Shown: one piece after another, positions 31,938-42,824 of the stretch
How positions within the stretch are numbered: position 1 is the first letter of the stretch
How the letters are laid out: each line of letters begins with the position of its first letter
From: Phymatolithon calcareum
Lineage: Eukaryota; Rhodophyta; Florideophyceae; Hapalidiales
Assembly: GCA_977006965.1 (NCBI GenBank)
Contig: OZ345367.1
Coordinates: 868,001 to 932,000, forward strand
Length of the DNA stretch: 64,000 bases
Reading direction: 5' to 3'
Notes under the pieces: model-generated
Told to the model about the DNA's origin: nothing
Databases searched by the model: none
The model's input: the letters and a program-made list of their open reading frames with translations, nothing else
Made by a program: the position numbers and the translations under genes

Positions 31938-33969
31938 GCATAAAACCATTTATAGAGTCGAAGATATATTCGATACTGAGTTGCGATGCTTCAAAAATCT
32001 CAACGCGAATTGTCGCTGTACTGGGGCTAGCTCGCTCTTCAGCAGGTTTTGCACGACGCTCCGTCTGTCCTGTACCTCGCTCTTCGACACTCGCTACGCG
32101 GAGTTTGCCTGATGCTCTGTCGTGGGGGTGTAAATAGTACCCTATTCACCACGCCATGATTGAGGGTGGCGGTGAAGTTGGGCTGCTCGCGCAATATGGG
32201 CAGTGGTGACTCTCGTCCGTGGCCAAAGTAGTTGTCGACCGAGAGCTACGGAATCGGATAGCTGTACTTCTTTCCCAGGGCTCTTATTAGTACTTGCAGG
32301 AGGCGCGGACATCAAGAAGTAATGATTATTAAGGAACTAAACCCTATCCTTCAAACGCTCTCACTGGCCGAAACCATCCTCATAAATCGGATGAACAATT
32401 TAAATATATCGTTTGCATCCACGGAAGAGTATCCAGTTTCAAGATACTGTAATGTGTAGAAAGAAGTGAAGTTTCCAATACTCGGCTGTAACCAATCATT
32501 ACAGAAAAATGCTTACCAAGGTACTTTCAAACAGTTTCAACTTTTCGCCTTGGAATAACCTAAATTTTACTATATTTTTCGTCTGACCGGTTTAGTAAAC
32601 CTTAATTGTCCATCAAATGCCACCGCCGTTTCCTCGCCGAGGGCCTACTGCTCCATACTGGTCTCAACCAGAGGTCTGATTGACTGTATGGCACGTGGAA
32701 ACCACTATACACAGCTGCCCCATGCTTCTCTGTCTCACGCCGCTAGAGATGATGCCGCGACGCCGCCCTCGCCGTGCTGTACTGAATCGTACGCTTGACC
32801 GCTGTTCTGCCCCACCGCGCTGGCGATGTATACCTCGACACGGCTTTCGTCGAACTACTTCTTCCGCCAGACCGCCGCGCTGCATCCCGCTGGAAATTCA
32901 TGCCTTAGCGGCGCATTCTGCCAAATGCTACGTCTGACAACGCTTTTGGATGATTTCCAACGTATTACATTCTACTCCGTCTGTTAACGAGCAGAGAGCA
33001 ATTAGCGCCGTTCCTTCGTCGCAGATATCGTGGCGTTTTCGGATTCGCAAGGACAGACCGCGGCGTTTGTAGTTGGTAGGTACAAAACGTTGGAGCAAAA
33101 CGTCTGCCGATTATCGGGCTTTATTGTGCTTTGCATGCAGCTCTCATTCGACGTTCTTGCTAAGTTAAAAGAAAAGTATCATATTTCGGACTTCCTCTTT
33201 GCACCAGAAATACCTTGTGTAACGTTGAAGAAGTGGAGAAAAGGGAAAAAATTAAGTAAACATATGTTTTTATTTTGCGACAATCGAAGGACGCGAGGTA
33301 AGTCGGACAAATCAACAAAATGAGAAAGGCAGTCAGAAAAAAGTCCTGATGATTCAAGAAGTACGTTGCTGAGGCCACGAAGGCGCTCGCATTGAAATAA
33401 GGACTTACACTCTTCCCAAACCTCCAGATAGTGAGCTCGGTTATGGCACAGCAGGGCAGACCAGCGGGGAAAAATGCCTCCACAAGCGAGGAGAGAGGAA
33501 CAAAAAGCTGCCTGCGGGAAACTACAGAGACTGAGCGGCACAAATTATTTTTGGCGCTGCTGTGGGCGGGATCTTTTCTGCCGGCGGGGGCACCGCAGTG
33601 CGACTGCGGGAAATAGCACGTCAGTTGGCATGTCGTACAGTAGGCGGAATTGGTGAAGGTGTTGCTCCAGCATTATGGACTGAGTATAGCTAGAATCTAT
33701 AAATACGATGTCGGAGTTCAGATTTACATGTGTCAGACATAAAAGAGGACCTCTGGTTAGGACTGACCAAGCCCAGGAGGTCCCCACGGCACTGCCATTT
33801 GGTGAACAATTAATTTCACTTGTTCCTTTGCTGATTTAAAAAATTTGGTCTTGCCATGTGATCTTTTTTGCTAGCTTCAGTGCACGAGAGATATCTTCAG
33901 AAACGCCTTCACCGCCGTTTGGCAGCCGGACAGACATGATTGGTGATTTCGATAAAAACAGGAACAACA
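31938..33969 (+). repeat. Repeat A, copy 2 (about 2.03 kb)
   Basis: Second direct copy. After its end it continues into segment P (GACTTAT.TCAGTCT...), which copy 1 lacks but which recurs at 48140-48290. Small coding frames differ from those of copy 1, so no common protein is supported. Confidence 0.75.
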
Positions 33970-34695
33970 GACTTATATCAGTCTGTCGTTCAGTTTCTTA
34001 GATGCAGTTTCGTAAAAATGCCATCAACCTGCAGAATTATTGAAAGTGTACTGCTTCTTAATCACCCGACTTCGGAAACAACCATATAGTTTTCAGATTT
34101 TTAAATCGTATTCAGTGATGGTTGAGTTCAGGTAGATATTCGGTCTGACCTTACGGTGGATGGGAGTGGAAACGAGAATGAGTGATATGAGCGAAAATAG
34201 TCAGAGATGTTCCATGCTGACAATTCTATGATACAGTAGTTACGGAATTCGAAAAAAGCATGTTACGGTACCTCCTGCCACTGCTCTAAAGAATATTGGC
34301 AGGACACGAAGCAATCCTGTCCAAGGGATGCAGGAAACGGGGTGCACTTAGTGATGGGCAGAGGCATAGAGAACGTAGGCTGAGCGAGCGGTGGTAAAGA
34401 AGAAGCTGGAACTGTCGGTGACTCGGTGATGGAAGCGGTTGTACTGGTCCTTTTAATGTGCGAGTGAATAGTTGTGATTAATGTTGGTAGATCAGAAAGT
34501 AATCAGTGATGGTTGAGTTCAAGTGAAAATTCAGAGTGAGATTAGGGAGGGTTCGACCGGAAACGAGAATGGATGATGTGAGCGAAAAGAGTCAGAGATG
34601 GTGCATGCTGACAATTCTATGACATAGTAGTTACAAAATTCGAACAGAGCATGTAGCGTTACCTCCTGCCACTGCTCTAAAGAACATTGGGAGGT
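33970..34695 (+). repeat. Repeats P and B: two B copies about 391 bp apart
   Basis: Segment P (33970-34110) leads to B copy 1 (34111-34350). B copy 1 reads TCAGTGATGGTTGAGTTCA ... CCTCCTGCCACTGCTCTAAAG ... GGACACGAAGCAATCCTGTC. B copy 2 starts at 34502. The B unit is about 190-240 bp, non-coding, and occurs six times between 34 and 49.4 kb. Confidence 0.75.
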
Positions 34696-34706
34696 AAGAC
34701 ATAAGG

Positions 34707-35040
34707 CTCTTTCTTCTCTACGAACGTAGCCCGTGGTATGCTGTACGTCGGTAGCAACACGCCAAGCCAATTGATGTTCTAGTACTTAATTTTTTGCAAT
34801 ATTTGTTCCACCTTAGATCAAAGGGAGGGCAGGGAAATCGTAGATTTTGTCGAATCTGTAACTTTCGTAGTATTACTTTCCTACAGTCTACATATTTAAG
34901 CATTGATGAAGGGATCACCCGAAGACTAATTGCGTTCACTTTTCAAACGATTTTTACGCACGGGTTGGGACTTCCAGTCCCGATTTTGTTGGAAGGCTCA
35001 GGGAAACTGAAAAAGACTGTCCATTCCTCAGCGATAGCAC
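34707..35040 (+). repeat. Repeat S, copy 2
   Basis: Homologous to 31555-31890 with scattered substitutions. It is cut off at both sides from repeat A, showing that the units have been rearranged. Confidence 0.7.
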
Positions 35041-36565
35041 TGCGCATGGCGAATCGAATGTCCAGTCTGAGTCATTCGTCTTTCTCGCGTCATTGAGTTT
35101 CTAAGTTGTTGTTCCCATATGAATCTCTCTGAAAAATTAACCATTGAGATCTTGAGACGTCATCACCAAAGCAACTGCTTGCTTCTCCACCGCACCCAAT
35201 TCTAGAGATAATTAATCTCTTCAATCAGCTAGCATCCATCTCGATCTGCGTCGAAAACAGCACTACCGCCGTCACCAAAATAAGGGACGGGATGGTGACA
35301 GGTTCTTCACGGAAGTACGTGTTCCTATTGCACATGCATAAAGCCTGCTGGACGGGACACCATGTACAGACACGAATTGCCTTCCTGAATCAAGACCTGA
35401 ATCAGACCAGAAAATGGACTTATTCTAGCTGAAAATACAATTGGCTCATATGTCAATACCCAATTACACGGCACTCTGAGCCTGAAGAGTCTATCATCAA
35501 TATCAATACTAGTACCACGCAATCTCATGTTCGAACACGCCTGACCTCTCCCACTTTCACTATCCATTTTCAAATTTCGACCTCTCCGGTTTGCTTCCCA
35601 ACTCCGTTGCTCTTGCCGAGATACCAAAATTGTGTGCATGGTCAATTAAAACGGCATTTCATCTATGCGTTATCAACCAGCGAGCCAGCAGTACCGGTAT
35701 TATTTCCTCGTCACCCGCCCGCGAGCGTCTCCGCAGGCTTGACGAGTTGGCACTGGAATTTCGGTATTATTTCGCACTGAGCATTATGTATCAGTGGACA
35801 GACCTGCAGGATTTCTAGTGCTCCGCGTGAAAACCGACCGAACGGGGGTCGCGAATCAAGGTACATGGTGAACGAGTTGCGTGCCGCACATTAAAGTCCA
35901 AATGGCAGTCCCATGGAGGTGTTTCTAGTGCACCGACTTGACAGATGTACAAGCGGCGTGATGCTCGTTCCACTGCATACATCTGAGAATGCGGCACGAC
36001 TGCAACCCGCATTGCAACGTGATGATAACAACAATAATTACTCGGCGTTAACGACAGGGTCGTAATTGCCCGTAACCTGGACAAATGATCATCCTCTCAA
36101 AGATATTACAGTCTACAAACATGTTCAACATTCAGCGCGCATCGAATTTGAACAGCTACTATGGCTTCCGGATGCTGACATTTCTGTTCTTGGTGCATTG
36201 TTTCGGAGCGGGAGAAGCCAACAAATCTGTTCACATCTGAGTAACAGCCGGTTCCCAATCCTTGGAGACAGTAATTATGCGCAAAGAAAACTAAATAGAT
36301 TCGTCCGTGAGAAATAGGGCATGACGCGTTGCTACCTTCATGCAAGAAGACTAACGTTTAGTGACCCGTTTGCGGAAAAGCGAGTCACAATTGAAGCTCC
36401 GGTCTCACTAATCCCATCGCCAGTGCACCCAAACCCTAAATGTTTTTCAATAAAGTTTTCATTTTTTGTCTCTGCTACAACTCACAGAGGTCCATAATCT
36501 TATCGTGCACCGTGGGATCGTGCCCTCGTAATCTACTCAGCACGGCGCGGAGGTTCAGCTATGAA
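35041..36565. other. Gap between repeats, no gene recognised
   Basis: The best frame is complement 35325-35645, containing MDSESGRGQACSNMRLRG and a hydrophobic second half; it matches nothing I know. A YR-rich promoter or RNA gene is not evident. Confidence 0.25.
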
Positions 36566-36570
36566 ATGCT

Positions 36571-36720
36571 CAATGGTGCGCCATGACACTCCGGCACGGG
36601 GATTTTTTCTTGTTTGGCCCAGATATTAGGGATACCTTTTCAGAGAGGTTTGCGGATTTTGTCGATGTCAATCGCACATTCCCTCTTGTTCGTCGACTTG
36701 CTTCACATTAGGTCCAATGC
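36571..36720 (-). pseudogene. Captured 5' segment of the 45-kb gene
   Basis: 36571-36688 matches 45802-45920, the first coding part of the gene at 44890-45946, base for base over long runs (GACACTCCGGCACGGGGAT, TTTGCGGATTTTGTCGATGT). 36690-36720 matches its upstream DNA. In this copy the frame is broken (a base is lost in the T run, and TAG follows). The coding segment directly abuts repeat A copy 3, as the real gene abuts repeat A copy 4. Confidence 0.75.
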
Positions 36721-38650
36721 ATAAAACCATTTATAGAGTCGAAGATCTATTCGGTACTGAGTTGCGAGGCTTCAAATATCTCAACGCGAAGTGTCGTGGC
36801 AGGTTTTGCACGGCGCTCCGCCTGTCTTGTCGCTCGCTCTTCGACACATGCCACGCGGAGTTTGCCTAATGCTCTGTCGCGGGGGTGTGAATGGTTCCAT
36901 ATTCACCACCCTATGATTGACGCTGCCGGTGAAGTTGGGTTGCTCGCGCAATGTGGGTTATGGTCACTCTCGTCAAAATAGTTGGGCAAGCAGTAGTTTA
37001 CTTTTTGTTGATTTTTGTCTACATCCGCAGTCCCAAATGCTCACCAGCGCGCAATGTAAATACTACTAGAAGCTTCCCTGTAGGCTATCCAGGCCAATGT
37101 GAAATATATTCGGGTGGTGCTGCGATTGCAGCACATCAATAGTTCTGGAATAAACATAGTCTCACCTGGGACGGTCCGCAAGAGTACTATAAAAATGTAG
37201 TGCCAAACAAGTGGAATCATCATCGCGATGATCGCACTGATGGCACGGTACAAAGACTAAGAATACGCTTTACTTCCTGGTCTAACCTTTGTTACAAAGT
37301 TGTTTATATAACACAATGTCTAAGGCTTCATGGTAGAGATGCCCATAAATGTGCATCCAAATGTAGCAGTTACGGAATCGGATAACGGTACTTCTTGTCG
37401 AGTACTCTTAATAGTACTGGGAGGAGGCGCGGACATAAAGAAGTAATGATTATTAAGGACCTACACCCTATCTTTCAAGCGCTCCCACTGGCTAAAACAA
37501 TGCTCATAAACTGGATGGAAAATCTAATTATGTCGTTCGCACCTACGGGACCGTATCCAGTTTCAAGAAAATGTGTAGACAGAAGTGAAATATTGTTAAC
37601 TATGAAGTTTCCAATGCTCTACTGTAATCAATCATTACAGAAAAATGCTTACCAGTTTTCTTTCAAACAGTTTCAACTTTTCGACTTGGATCAACCTGAA
37701 TTTTACTATATTTTTCGTCTGGTCTTCTAGTGAACCATAATAATTATGGTCCACGAAATGGCAGCGCTGTGTCGTCGCCGAGGGCCTACTGGCCTATAAT
37801 AGTCAAAACTACAGGTCTGATTGACGTTATGGCAAGTGGAAACCACAATACGCCGCTGCCTCATGCCGCTCTGTCTCACGTGGCTGGAGATGATGCCGCG
37901 ACGCTGCCCTCGCAGTACTGTACTGAATCGTACGCTTGCCCGCTGTTCTGCCCAACTTCGCTGGCGATACCGCTTTCGCAGAATTACTTCGTCCGCCTGA
38001 CCGCCGCGCTGTGCCCCCCTGGAAATGCGTGCCTTAGCGGCGCATTTTGCCACATGCTACGTCTGACAACGCTTGTGGCTGATATCCAGCGTAATACATT
38101 CGAGTCTGCGTGTTGGCGAGCTGAGAGCAATTAGCGCCATCCCTTCGTCCTAGAAATCTTGACGTTTCCGGAGTTGCAAGGACAGACCGCAACGTTTATG
38201 GATGGTAGGTACAAAACGTTGAAGCAAACCGTCTGCCGATTATCGGCCTTTATTGTGCTTTGCATGCAGCTCTCATTCGACGATCTTGCTGAGTTAACAG
38301 TAAAGCATAATAGTTTCGACTTGCACTTCGCACCATAAATACCTTGTGTAACGTTGAAGAAGTGGAGGAAAGGGAAAAGATTTAGTCAACATAAGTTTTT
38401 ATTTTGCGAATGTCTAAGAACGCGAGATCAGTCGAAGAAATCAGCAAAATGAGAAAGGCAGTCAGAAAAAAGTCCTGTTGATTCTAGAATCACGTCGCTG
38501 AGGCCACGAAGGCGCGTGCATTAAAACGAGGGCTTAAATCGCTTCGCAAACCACCGGATAGTGAGCACGGCTATGGCACAATGTTGCGGACCCGGGGGAG
38601 CAAACGCCTCCACAAGCGAGGAGAGAGACGAAAAAGCTACCTTCCAGGAA
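36721..38650 (+). repeat. Repeat A, copy 3 (right end truncated)
   Basis: It runs from ATAAAACCATTTATAGAGTCG to ACAAGCGAGGAGAGAGACGAAAAAGCT, then leaves the shared sequence at about 38640-38650 and enters an unrelated ORF region. It is the best-preserved copy in the left half relative to copy 1. Confidence 0.75.
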
Positions 38651-39119
38651 ACGAACGCGATATCTCGGCAAAAGTGACACCAAAGAAAGAGTGAGCATGT
38701 GCCGCAAATGGGTTCACTGCTGTGGCGTAAGACGATGCGAGAACGGCTGATAATCCCCTTCCACTGCTCACGAGAATAGTGCCCTTATTTGTATGCGAGT
38801 TGTAGAAACCGCACATGCGCTCGCGACGAATGCTGCGAATCGCTTCCAGAACCATTGCGACATTCTTCGTCACCCATATGACATCGCCCACTCTAAAAAA
38901 ACCGGCAGCGAGGTGACTTTCGGGAACTTTTAGAAAGTGCGTTCTCGAGGTGGAAGCGGTTCTTGGCAATATGGTTATGGACACCATATCGGACACGATT
39001 GCGTTACTTGCGTGCGTGAAGAGAATGACAGTGCTGAACACTGCCTGTGAAACTTCCACATCCTCCACTTGCTGTAGATTACATATTTGCACCTTTCGAC
39101 CGTTCCGCAGAGTCACCAA
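38637..39119 (-). CDS. Hypothetical protein, 160 residues
   Basis: The frame begins MVTLRNGRKVQICNLQQVED and contains hydrophobic strands (VFSTVILFTHAS, SDMVSITILP, GDVIWVTKNVAMVLEAI). The composition is protein-like. Its last dozen residues run into the border of repeat A copy 3, so the 3' end may have been replaced. An upstream region on the same strand (39502-40458) also looks coding but in broken frames, so this could be the tail of a longer, damaged gene. No family recognised. Confidence 0.35.
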   Translation of the reverse strand: MVTLRNGRKVQICNLQQVEDVEVSQAVFSTVILFTHASNAIVSDMVSITILPRTASTSRTHFLKVPESHLAAGFFRVGDVIWVTKNVAMVLEAIRSIRRERMCGFYNSHTNKGTILVSSGRGLSAVLASSYATAVNPFAAHAHSFFGVTFAEISRSFPGR

Positions 39120-39551
39120 TCCATGAGAGGGGAAGAACCCCTTTTCACGCGTCGGCGGCAGCGGGCGGTCACGGGCCTATTGACAAATGTAGAAGCGAAT
39201 GAGGGCTGTGCTGACGCTTCGAGCAATTCTTCAAGTGAAGGTTCTGGGCTTAGGAGAAGGCCGAGAGATGAAATTCGAAACTTGGAGGGAACATATGCAG
39301 ACGAATCTTATATGCAAGATATGGTGCTCCGAGTTGCGCTCAAGAATAAAGTAATCGAATTACGATCTTTCACGAAGTCGCCCTTCGTGGCTAGTCCCCA
39401 CTTTTTCAGCATCATTTATAGGAAGCACGAATGGGAAGCGTTCATCGATTTGTCCGTGAATCCGTTGCAAAAGAAGAACGAAGACGGTTTCTTTGCAACT
39501 ATCAGATTGACCGGATCAGCACCGTCAAACCAGAACACGCAGACATGTTGA
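39087..39551 (+). CDS. Hypothetical protein, 154 residues
   Basis: The frame starts MHLSTVPQSHQSMRGEEPLF. It has a Ser/Glu-rich linker and then a more ordered part (DEIRNLEGTYADESYMQDMV, KHEWEAFIDLSVN, EDGFFATIRLTG). It overlaps the 5' end of the 38.6-39.1 kb minus frame by 33 bp. It could be real or a remnant; nothing identifies it. Confidence 0.3.
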   Translation: MHLSTVPQSHQSMRGEEPLFTRRRQRAVTGLLTNVEANEGCADASSNSSSEGSGLRRRPRDEIRNLEGTYADESYMQDMVLRVALKNKVIELRSFTKSPFVASPHFFSIIYRKHEWEAFIDLSVNPLQKKNEDGFFATIRLTGSAPSNQNTQTC

Positions 39552-40210
39552 GACGTGCTACGAATAAGGACGACTTGAAGCGCATTTCATGCAGACGGCG
39601 TTCAAATGCAGGGAATTGTGCCATGAATCGTCGCAGGGCGGGATCCTTGTATGCATGGGATGGTGTGTTAACCAAAAGGAATTTCACAACTCGTTTGGTC
39701 AAAACTCGGGAGGCGATATCAATGTCAGATTGTTGCATGTCAGACTCAGCCTCCTGGAATCGGTACATGTGCATTGAAGCACATGCGCTACTGTCGACAT
39801 GAACTGGAAGTAGTGCTCCTTTGCCGTATGGACCAGGCATCATTGAGTTTGATGCTGTTTATCCTGGGACGGATCGCAGAGGTTTTGCAGTGTGAATCAG
39901 TGAGAACATACTCAGCGGAAGAGAATCGGAGCGGCACAAGTTCGATTTCAGTTATCATTGGCACTGCTTCACGAAGCAACTGTTGCATGTCAAGCTTAAT
40001 CTCCACCGGTAATAGGGCACCACCAATAAATGGGCACATAACACCTTTGCCGGGCAACGATGTTGAAGGCTGTTGAACTCGGTCCAAGTGCATGTAGAAG
40101 CCCTTGCTGAGGGTTGAAAGTAGTGTTGCAACGTGCTTATTGATCTTGGCGCCATTTCTCGAGTACCATGGGTGCAAATATGTGACGCGATTTTCGACGC
40201 CCTCGAACAC
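39502..40210 (-). pseudogene. Broken hypothetical gene, minus strand
   Basis: Two protein-like frames overlap by one frame change near 39,800-39,840. The first (from 40210) has ENRVTYLHPWYSRNGAKIN, HLDRVQQPSTSLPGKG and EIELVPLRFSSAEYVLTD. The second (39502-39843) has ASRVLTKRVVKFLLVNTP and LRRFMAQFPAFERRLHEM. The shift suggests an indel or a missed short intron. Identity unknown. Confidence 0.3.
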
Positions 40211-40559
40211 GTCGTAGATGAACTCTTTCGGCTGACCGATTGTCGGTCAATGTTTACAACAACTTTGGAATCACGTAGTCTTTGACAAACGAAAAGTTGA
40301 CGCACGAGAAGGGAAGGTCGGTGTCGTTGGGGCACTGTATCAGCGTGTGTGGAACTGACGAATTCAGAGTTTGGACCTTCGAGCGGGATTGTGGTGTTTG
40401 GAAAGCTTTGAAAAAAGAAAATCGTTCTTGTCGAACATGGGATTTGTTGCGCAGTCAAATGCTTGTCCTTTCAATACCTTGGGCTGCGGGGCACGTACCG
40501 GTGGGATCGATCTGTCCACTGGGCGCAATGCGGAGAAGGTATGCAACGTTTCCTTCTCT

Positions 40560-41390
40560 GATCGCGGGGTTGTGTGGCGAAATGCAAAGCTATTCCGAGA
40601 AGGATATTCTCCTCGAGCGCGATTTTATCCTGGCTCAGGTGAAAAACCTTAATCATCCACAGCTCAACGCCGCCCGCTTCGCACGCGAGCTGGTGGACAA
40701 ACGGCCCGGTTCTCGCAAGTTGACAGGTGCGGTTAGCAGGAAAAGTGCATCTGCAGCCTCACCAGCAGTTCAGTTCCCCAGATCATCTGGGCATTGCTGT
40801 CCCCAGCATGGACTGGACGAGAGTGGGCAGGCGCGTATGCTGAAAAGGCTGAGAAAGCTTTAGATAAAATTTCGAAACAGAAGAATGCATATCCATATCG
40901 AGAACCAGTCGAACCCGTTGCGCATGGCTGCCCCAACTATTTCAATCGCATCGCCAATCCCATGGACTTTGGAACAATTAAGGCCAACATTGAACGCGGG
41001 AATGATTACAAAACTGCAGTTGATCTCGCAATTGATGTCCGACTTGTCGCTGTCAACTGTCGTGAATACAATGAACCCTCACAACTTTGCGAATTGGAGA
41101 AGTTTGAAAACATCATGTGTGACGTTGAAGAAGTCAAGCGTGCAAGCATGGAAATACGTCTCAACGGCACCGGTGCTAAAAAGTGTCGGGCCAGCGAGTC
41201 GGTGGGTGGTTCATCCAAAAGCAGTGCCAAAAACGGTTCTAGTGTTTCACGCGAAATTAGTACCAGCAACGACATGGCGGCACCACCACTAGAAGTCGAG
41301 GAGAAGTCGTGCGCAAGAACTACTGCTGAGCAATGCCCTAAGAGGGCACAAGCGGGCAGCAAGTACTGTTCACATGAATGTGGTCCGTAA
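40560..41390 (+). CDS. Bromodomain protein with CFP1-like C-terminal zinc motif (5' end unresolved)
   Basis: The frame covering about 40740-41390 contains a bromodomain. Helix Z is KALDKISKQKNAYPYREPVE, the ZA loop VAHGCPNYFNRIANPMDFGT, helix B starts IKANIERGNDYKT, and helix C is DVRLVAVNCREYNEPS, keeping the acetyl-lysine-binding Asn. Bromodomains read acetylated histones in chromatin. After a Ser-rich linker the protein ends AEQCPKRAQAGSKYCSHECG, resembling the Cys motif of CFP1-type SET1-complex subunits. A TAA follows, but the same frame continues with YGAAKNLLGRLL, like the next helix of that motif. Upstream, another frame (about 40582-40720: YSEKDILLERDFILAQVKN) looks coding. It must join by a short intron or a frameshift between 40700 and 40790. 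Confidence 0.65.
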
Positions 41391-42195
41391 TATGGTGCGG
41401 CAAAGAACTTGCTTGGAAGGCTGCTAAGGTTGTGCATGGTCAGGATGCGAAAAACGGTAGGGCGTCCTGTGCTGTTCAGATGAGAGAAACTGTAATTTCA
41501 CATTTTCTTCTCTGTCGGAAAAGTGGAACATGATTTACATTACAGTATCCAGCGGAATTGCTTATTGTTTCTCATCGGGACACAATATATACGCCGGATT
41601 CCGTCCCGATGAGAAAAATTTTGTTCTATAGCTTTTATTCTCTCCAAAAAACTTGGAACACATTTCGTTAGGTTGGAGTAGAAATCGCATCGTACACTGT
41701 ATACATTTATGGGCGCACGTCACGTATCATATTCGTTCACAATTATATACACTCTCGTGACTAAGTCTCGAGGATGATGTACATTATGGACTACTGTAGA
41801 TTGCGGGATTCTGTTTGCCAAATTCTTCCGTCACTGGTCTGTAAATGATGGACATTTCCTGGTTTGCTTGCAGTGCTAAGCCAAGGCAGCGCTCACAGAA
41901 CGAATATGTATAACGGCCTGACCGCTTCTTCAACATCGGCACTTCTCTCAAGTGCCCGTATCAGAGCTGCTCCTCATGCGCGGACTGTACATGTGCCGAC
42001 TTCGAGTTCCTGTCCCGTTAGTGTTACTGTCCTTTCTCGTGTGTCTGGAAACTGCGTGTCAGCAATGCTCCTAATGCAACAGCAGAAGGGTCAGTCGCGG
42101 TTTGTATATAGTAGCCCAGCCGTTAGGACCTGCTAGGACAGTTTTGAATTTAAATTACTATTTTCATCTTGTAACACGAGTGGTGGCCACAGCAC
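41391..42195. other. Spacer with a perfect hairpin
   Basis: No gene. TTTCTCATCGGGAC (41568-41581) is exactly inverted at 41603-41616 around a 21-nt loop. A related left arm (GTTTGTCATCGGGACACGATATA) lies at 47350-47372, so this may be the tip of a dispersed element. Confidence 0.5.
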
Positions 42196-42660
42196 ATGCG
42201 TACATTAAGCAGTCGGCAAGAGCCCAAAATAATGTACTATAAGACAACTACTGTACTGTCCGTGAAAGCTGTTTTTGCAAATAAAAATCCAATCCTTAGA
42301 GCGCCACTTCGGCACGATCTTCCTCCCTTGAATCAAATTTGCAGCTTTTCCGGCAATCATCATTGTAGGTGCTCCAGTCTGACCTTCAGGATTGCTAGGC
42401 ATTACAGAAGACTCCACGACTCGGTGGCATTCAATGCCATGCACCTGCAACTCAGGGTTGAGCACAGCCTTTTCATCAACTCACATTCGGCACGTGCCCA
42501 CCATGGCATTCACTGTATGACACGACTCGCGAATATAGTCTTCCAAATCCTCGCGAGTAGACGCTACGCTTGCAGGGTGCTTCTCCACTTCTCGAAACTC
42601 AGAAAGACCATCGTCCATGGCAATCTACGAAAAAGGCTTTCGCTATCACCCTCGTCGGAC
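42196..42660 (-). pseudogene. GMC oxidoreductase (choline dehydrogenase-like), C-terminal remnant with in-frame TGA
   Basis: The minus frame reads EDLEDYIRESCHTVNAMVG, TCRM, a TGA, then VDEKAVLNPELQVHGIE, RVVESSVMP and GQTGAPTMMIAGKAANLI. This is the closing module of GMC flavoenzymes, normally '...H-x3-[GT]-[TS]-C-[RA]-MG ... V-[DN]-x-x-L-[RK]-V-HG-[VI] ... RV-[VI]-D-[AG]-S-[VI]-MP ... N-[TP]-x-[AG]-[PT]-x-x-M-[IL]-AE-[KR]-[AG]-A'. The catalytic His is present (CH). The TGA replaces the Gly codon of 'RMG', and the family's second active-site residue region is altered (PEGQTGAP for SGNTNAP). The FAD-binding N-terminal half was not found upstream, where an apparent acceptor (TTTTTCGTAG) precedes MDDGLSEF. 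Probably a dead fragment; a missed exon is possible. Confidence 0.65.
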
Positions 42661-42824
42661 ATTCAATTCGCTTGAATACGCATCGAATCCCGCACGTCGA
42701 CGGAGCGCAACGGCACAGAGCCCCGGGACCGTGGACGTGCGAGCACATTTTGCAACGTGAACCCAGCGGGACGCTGGGCTCTGTTTCGGAGGTACAAGAC
42801 GCGCCAGCAAAGTCGGCGAGTGAT

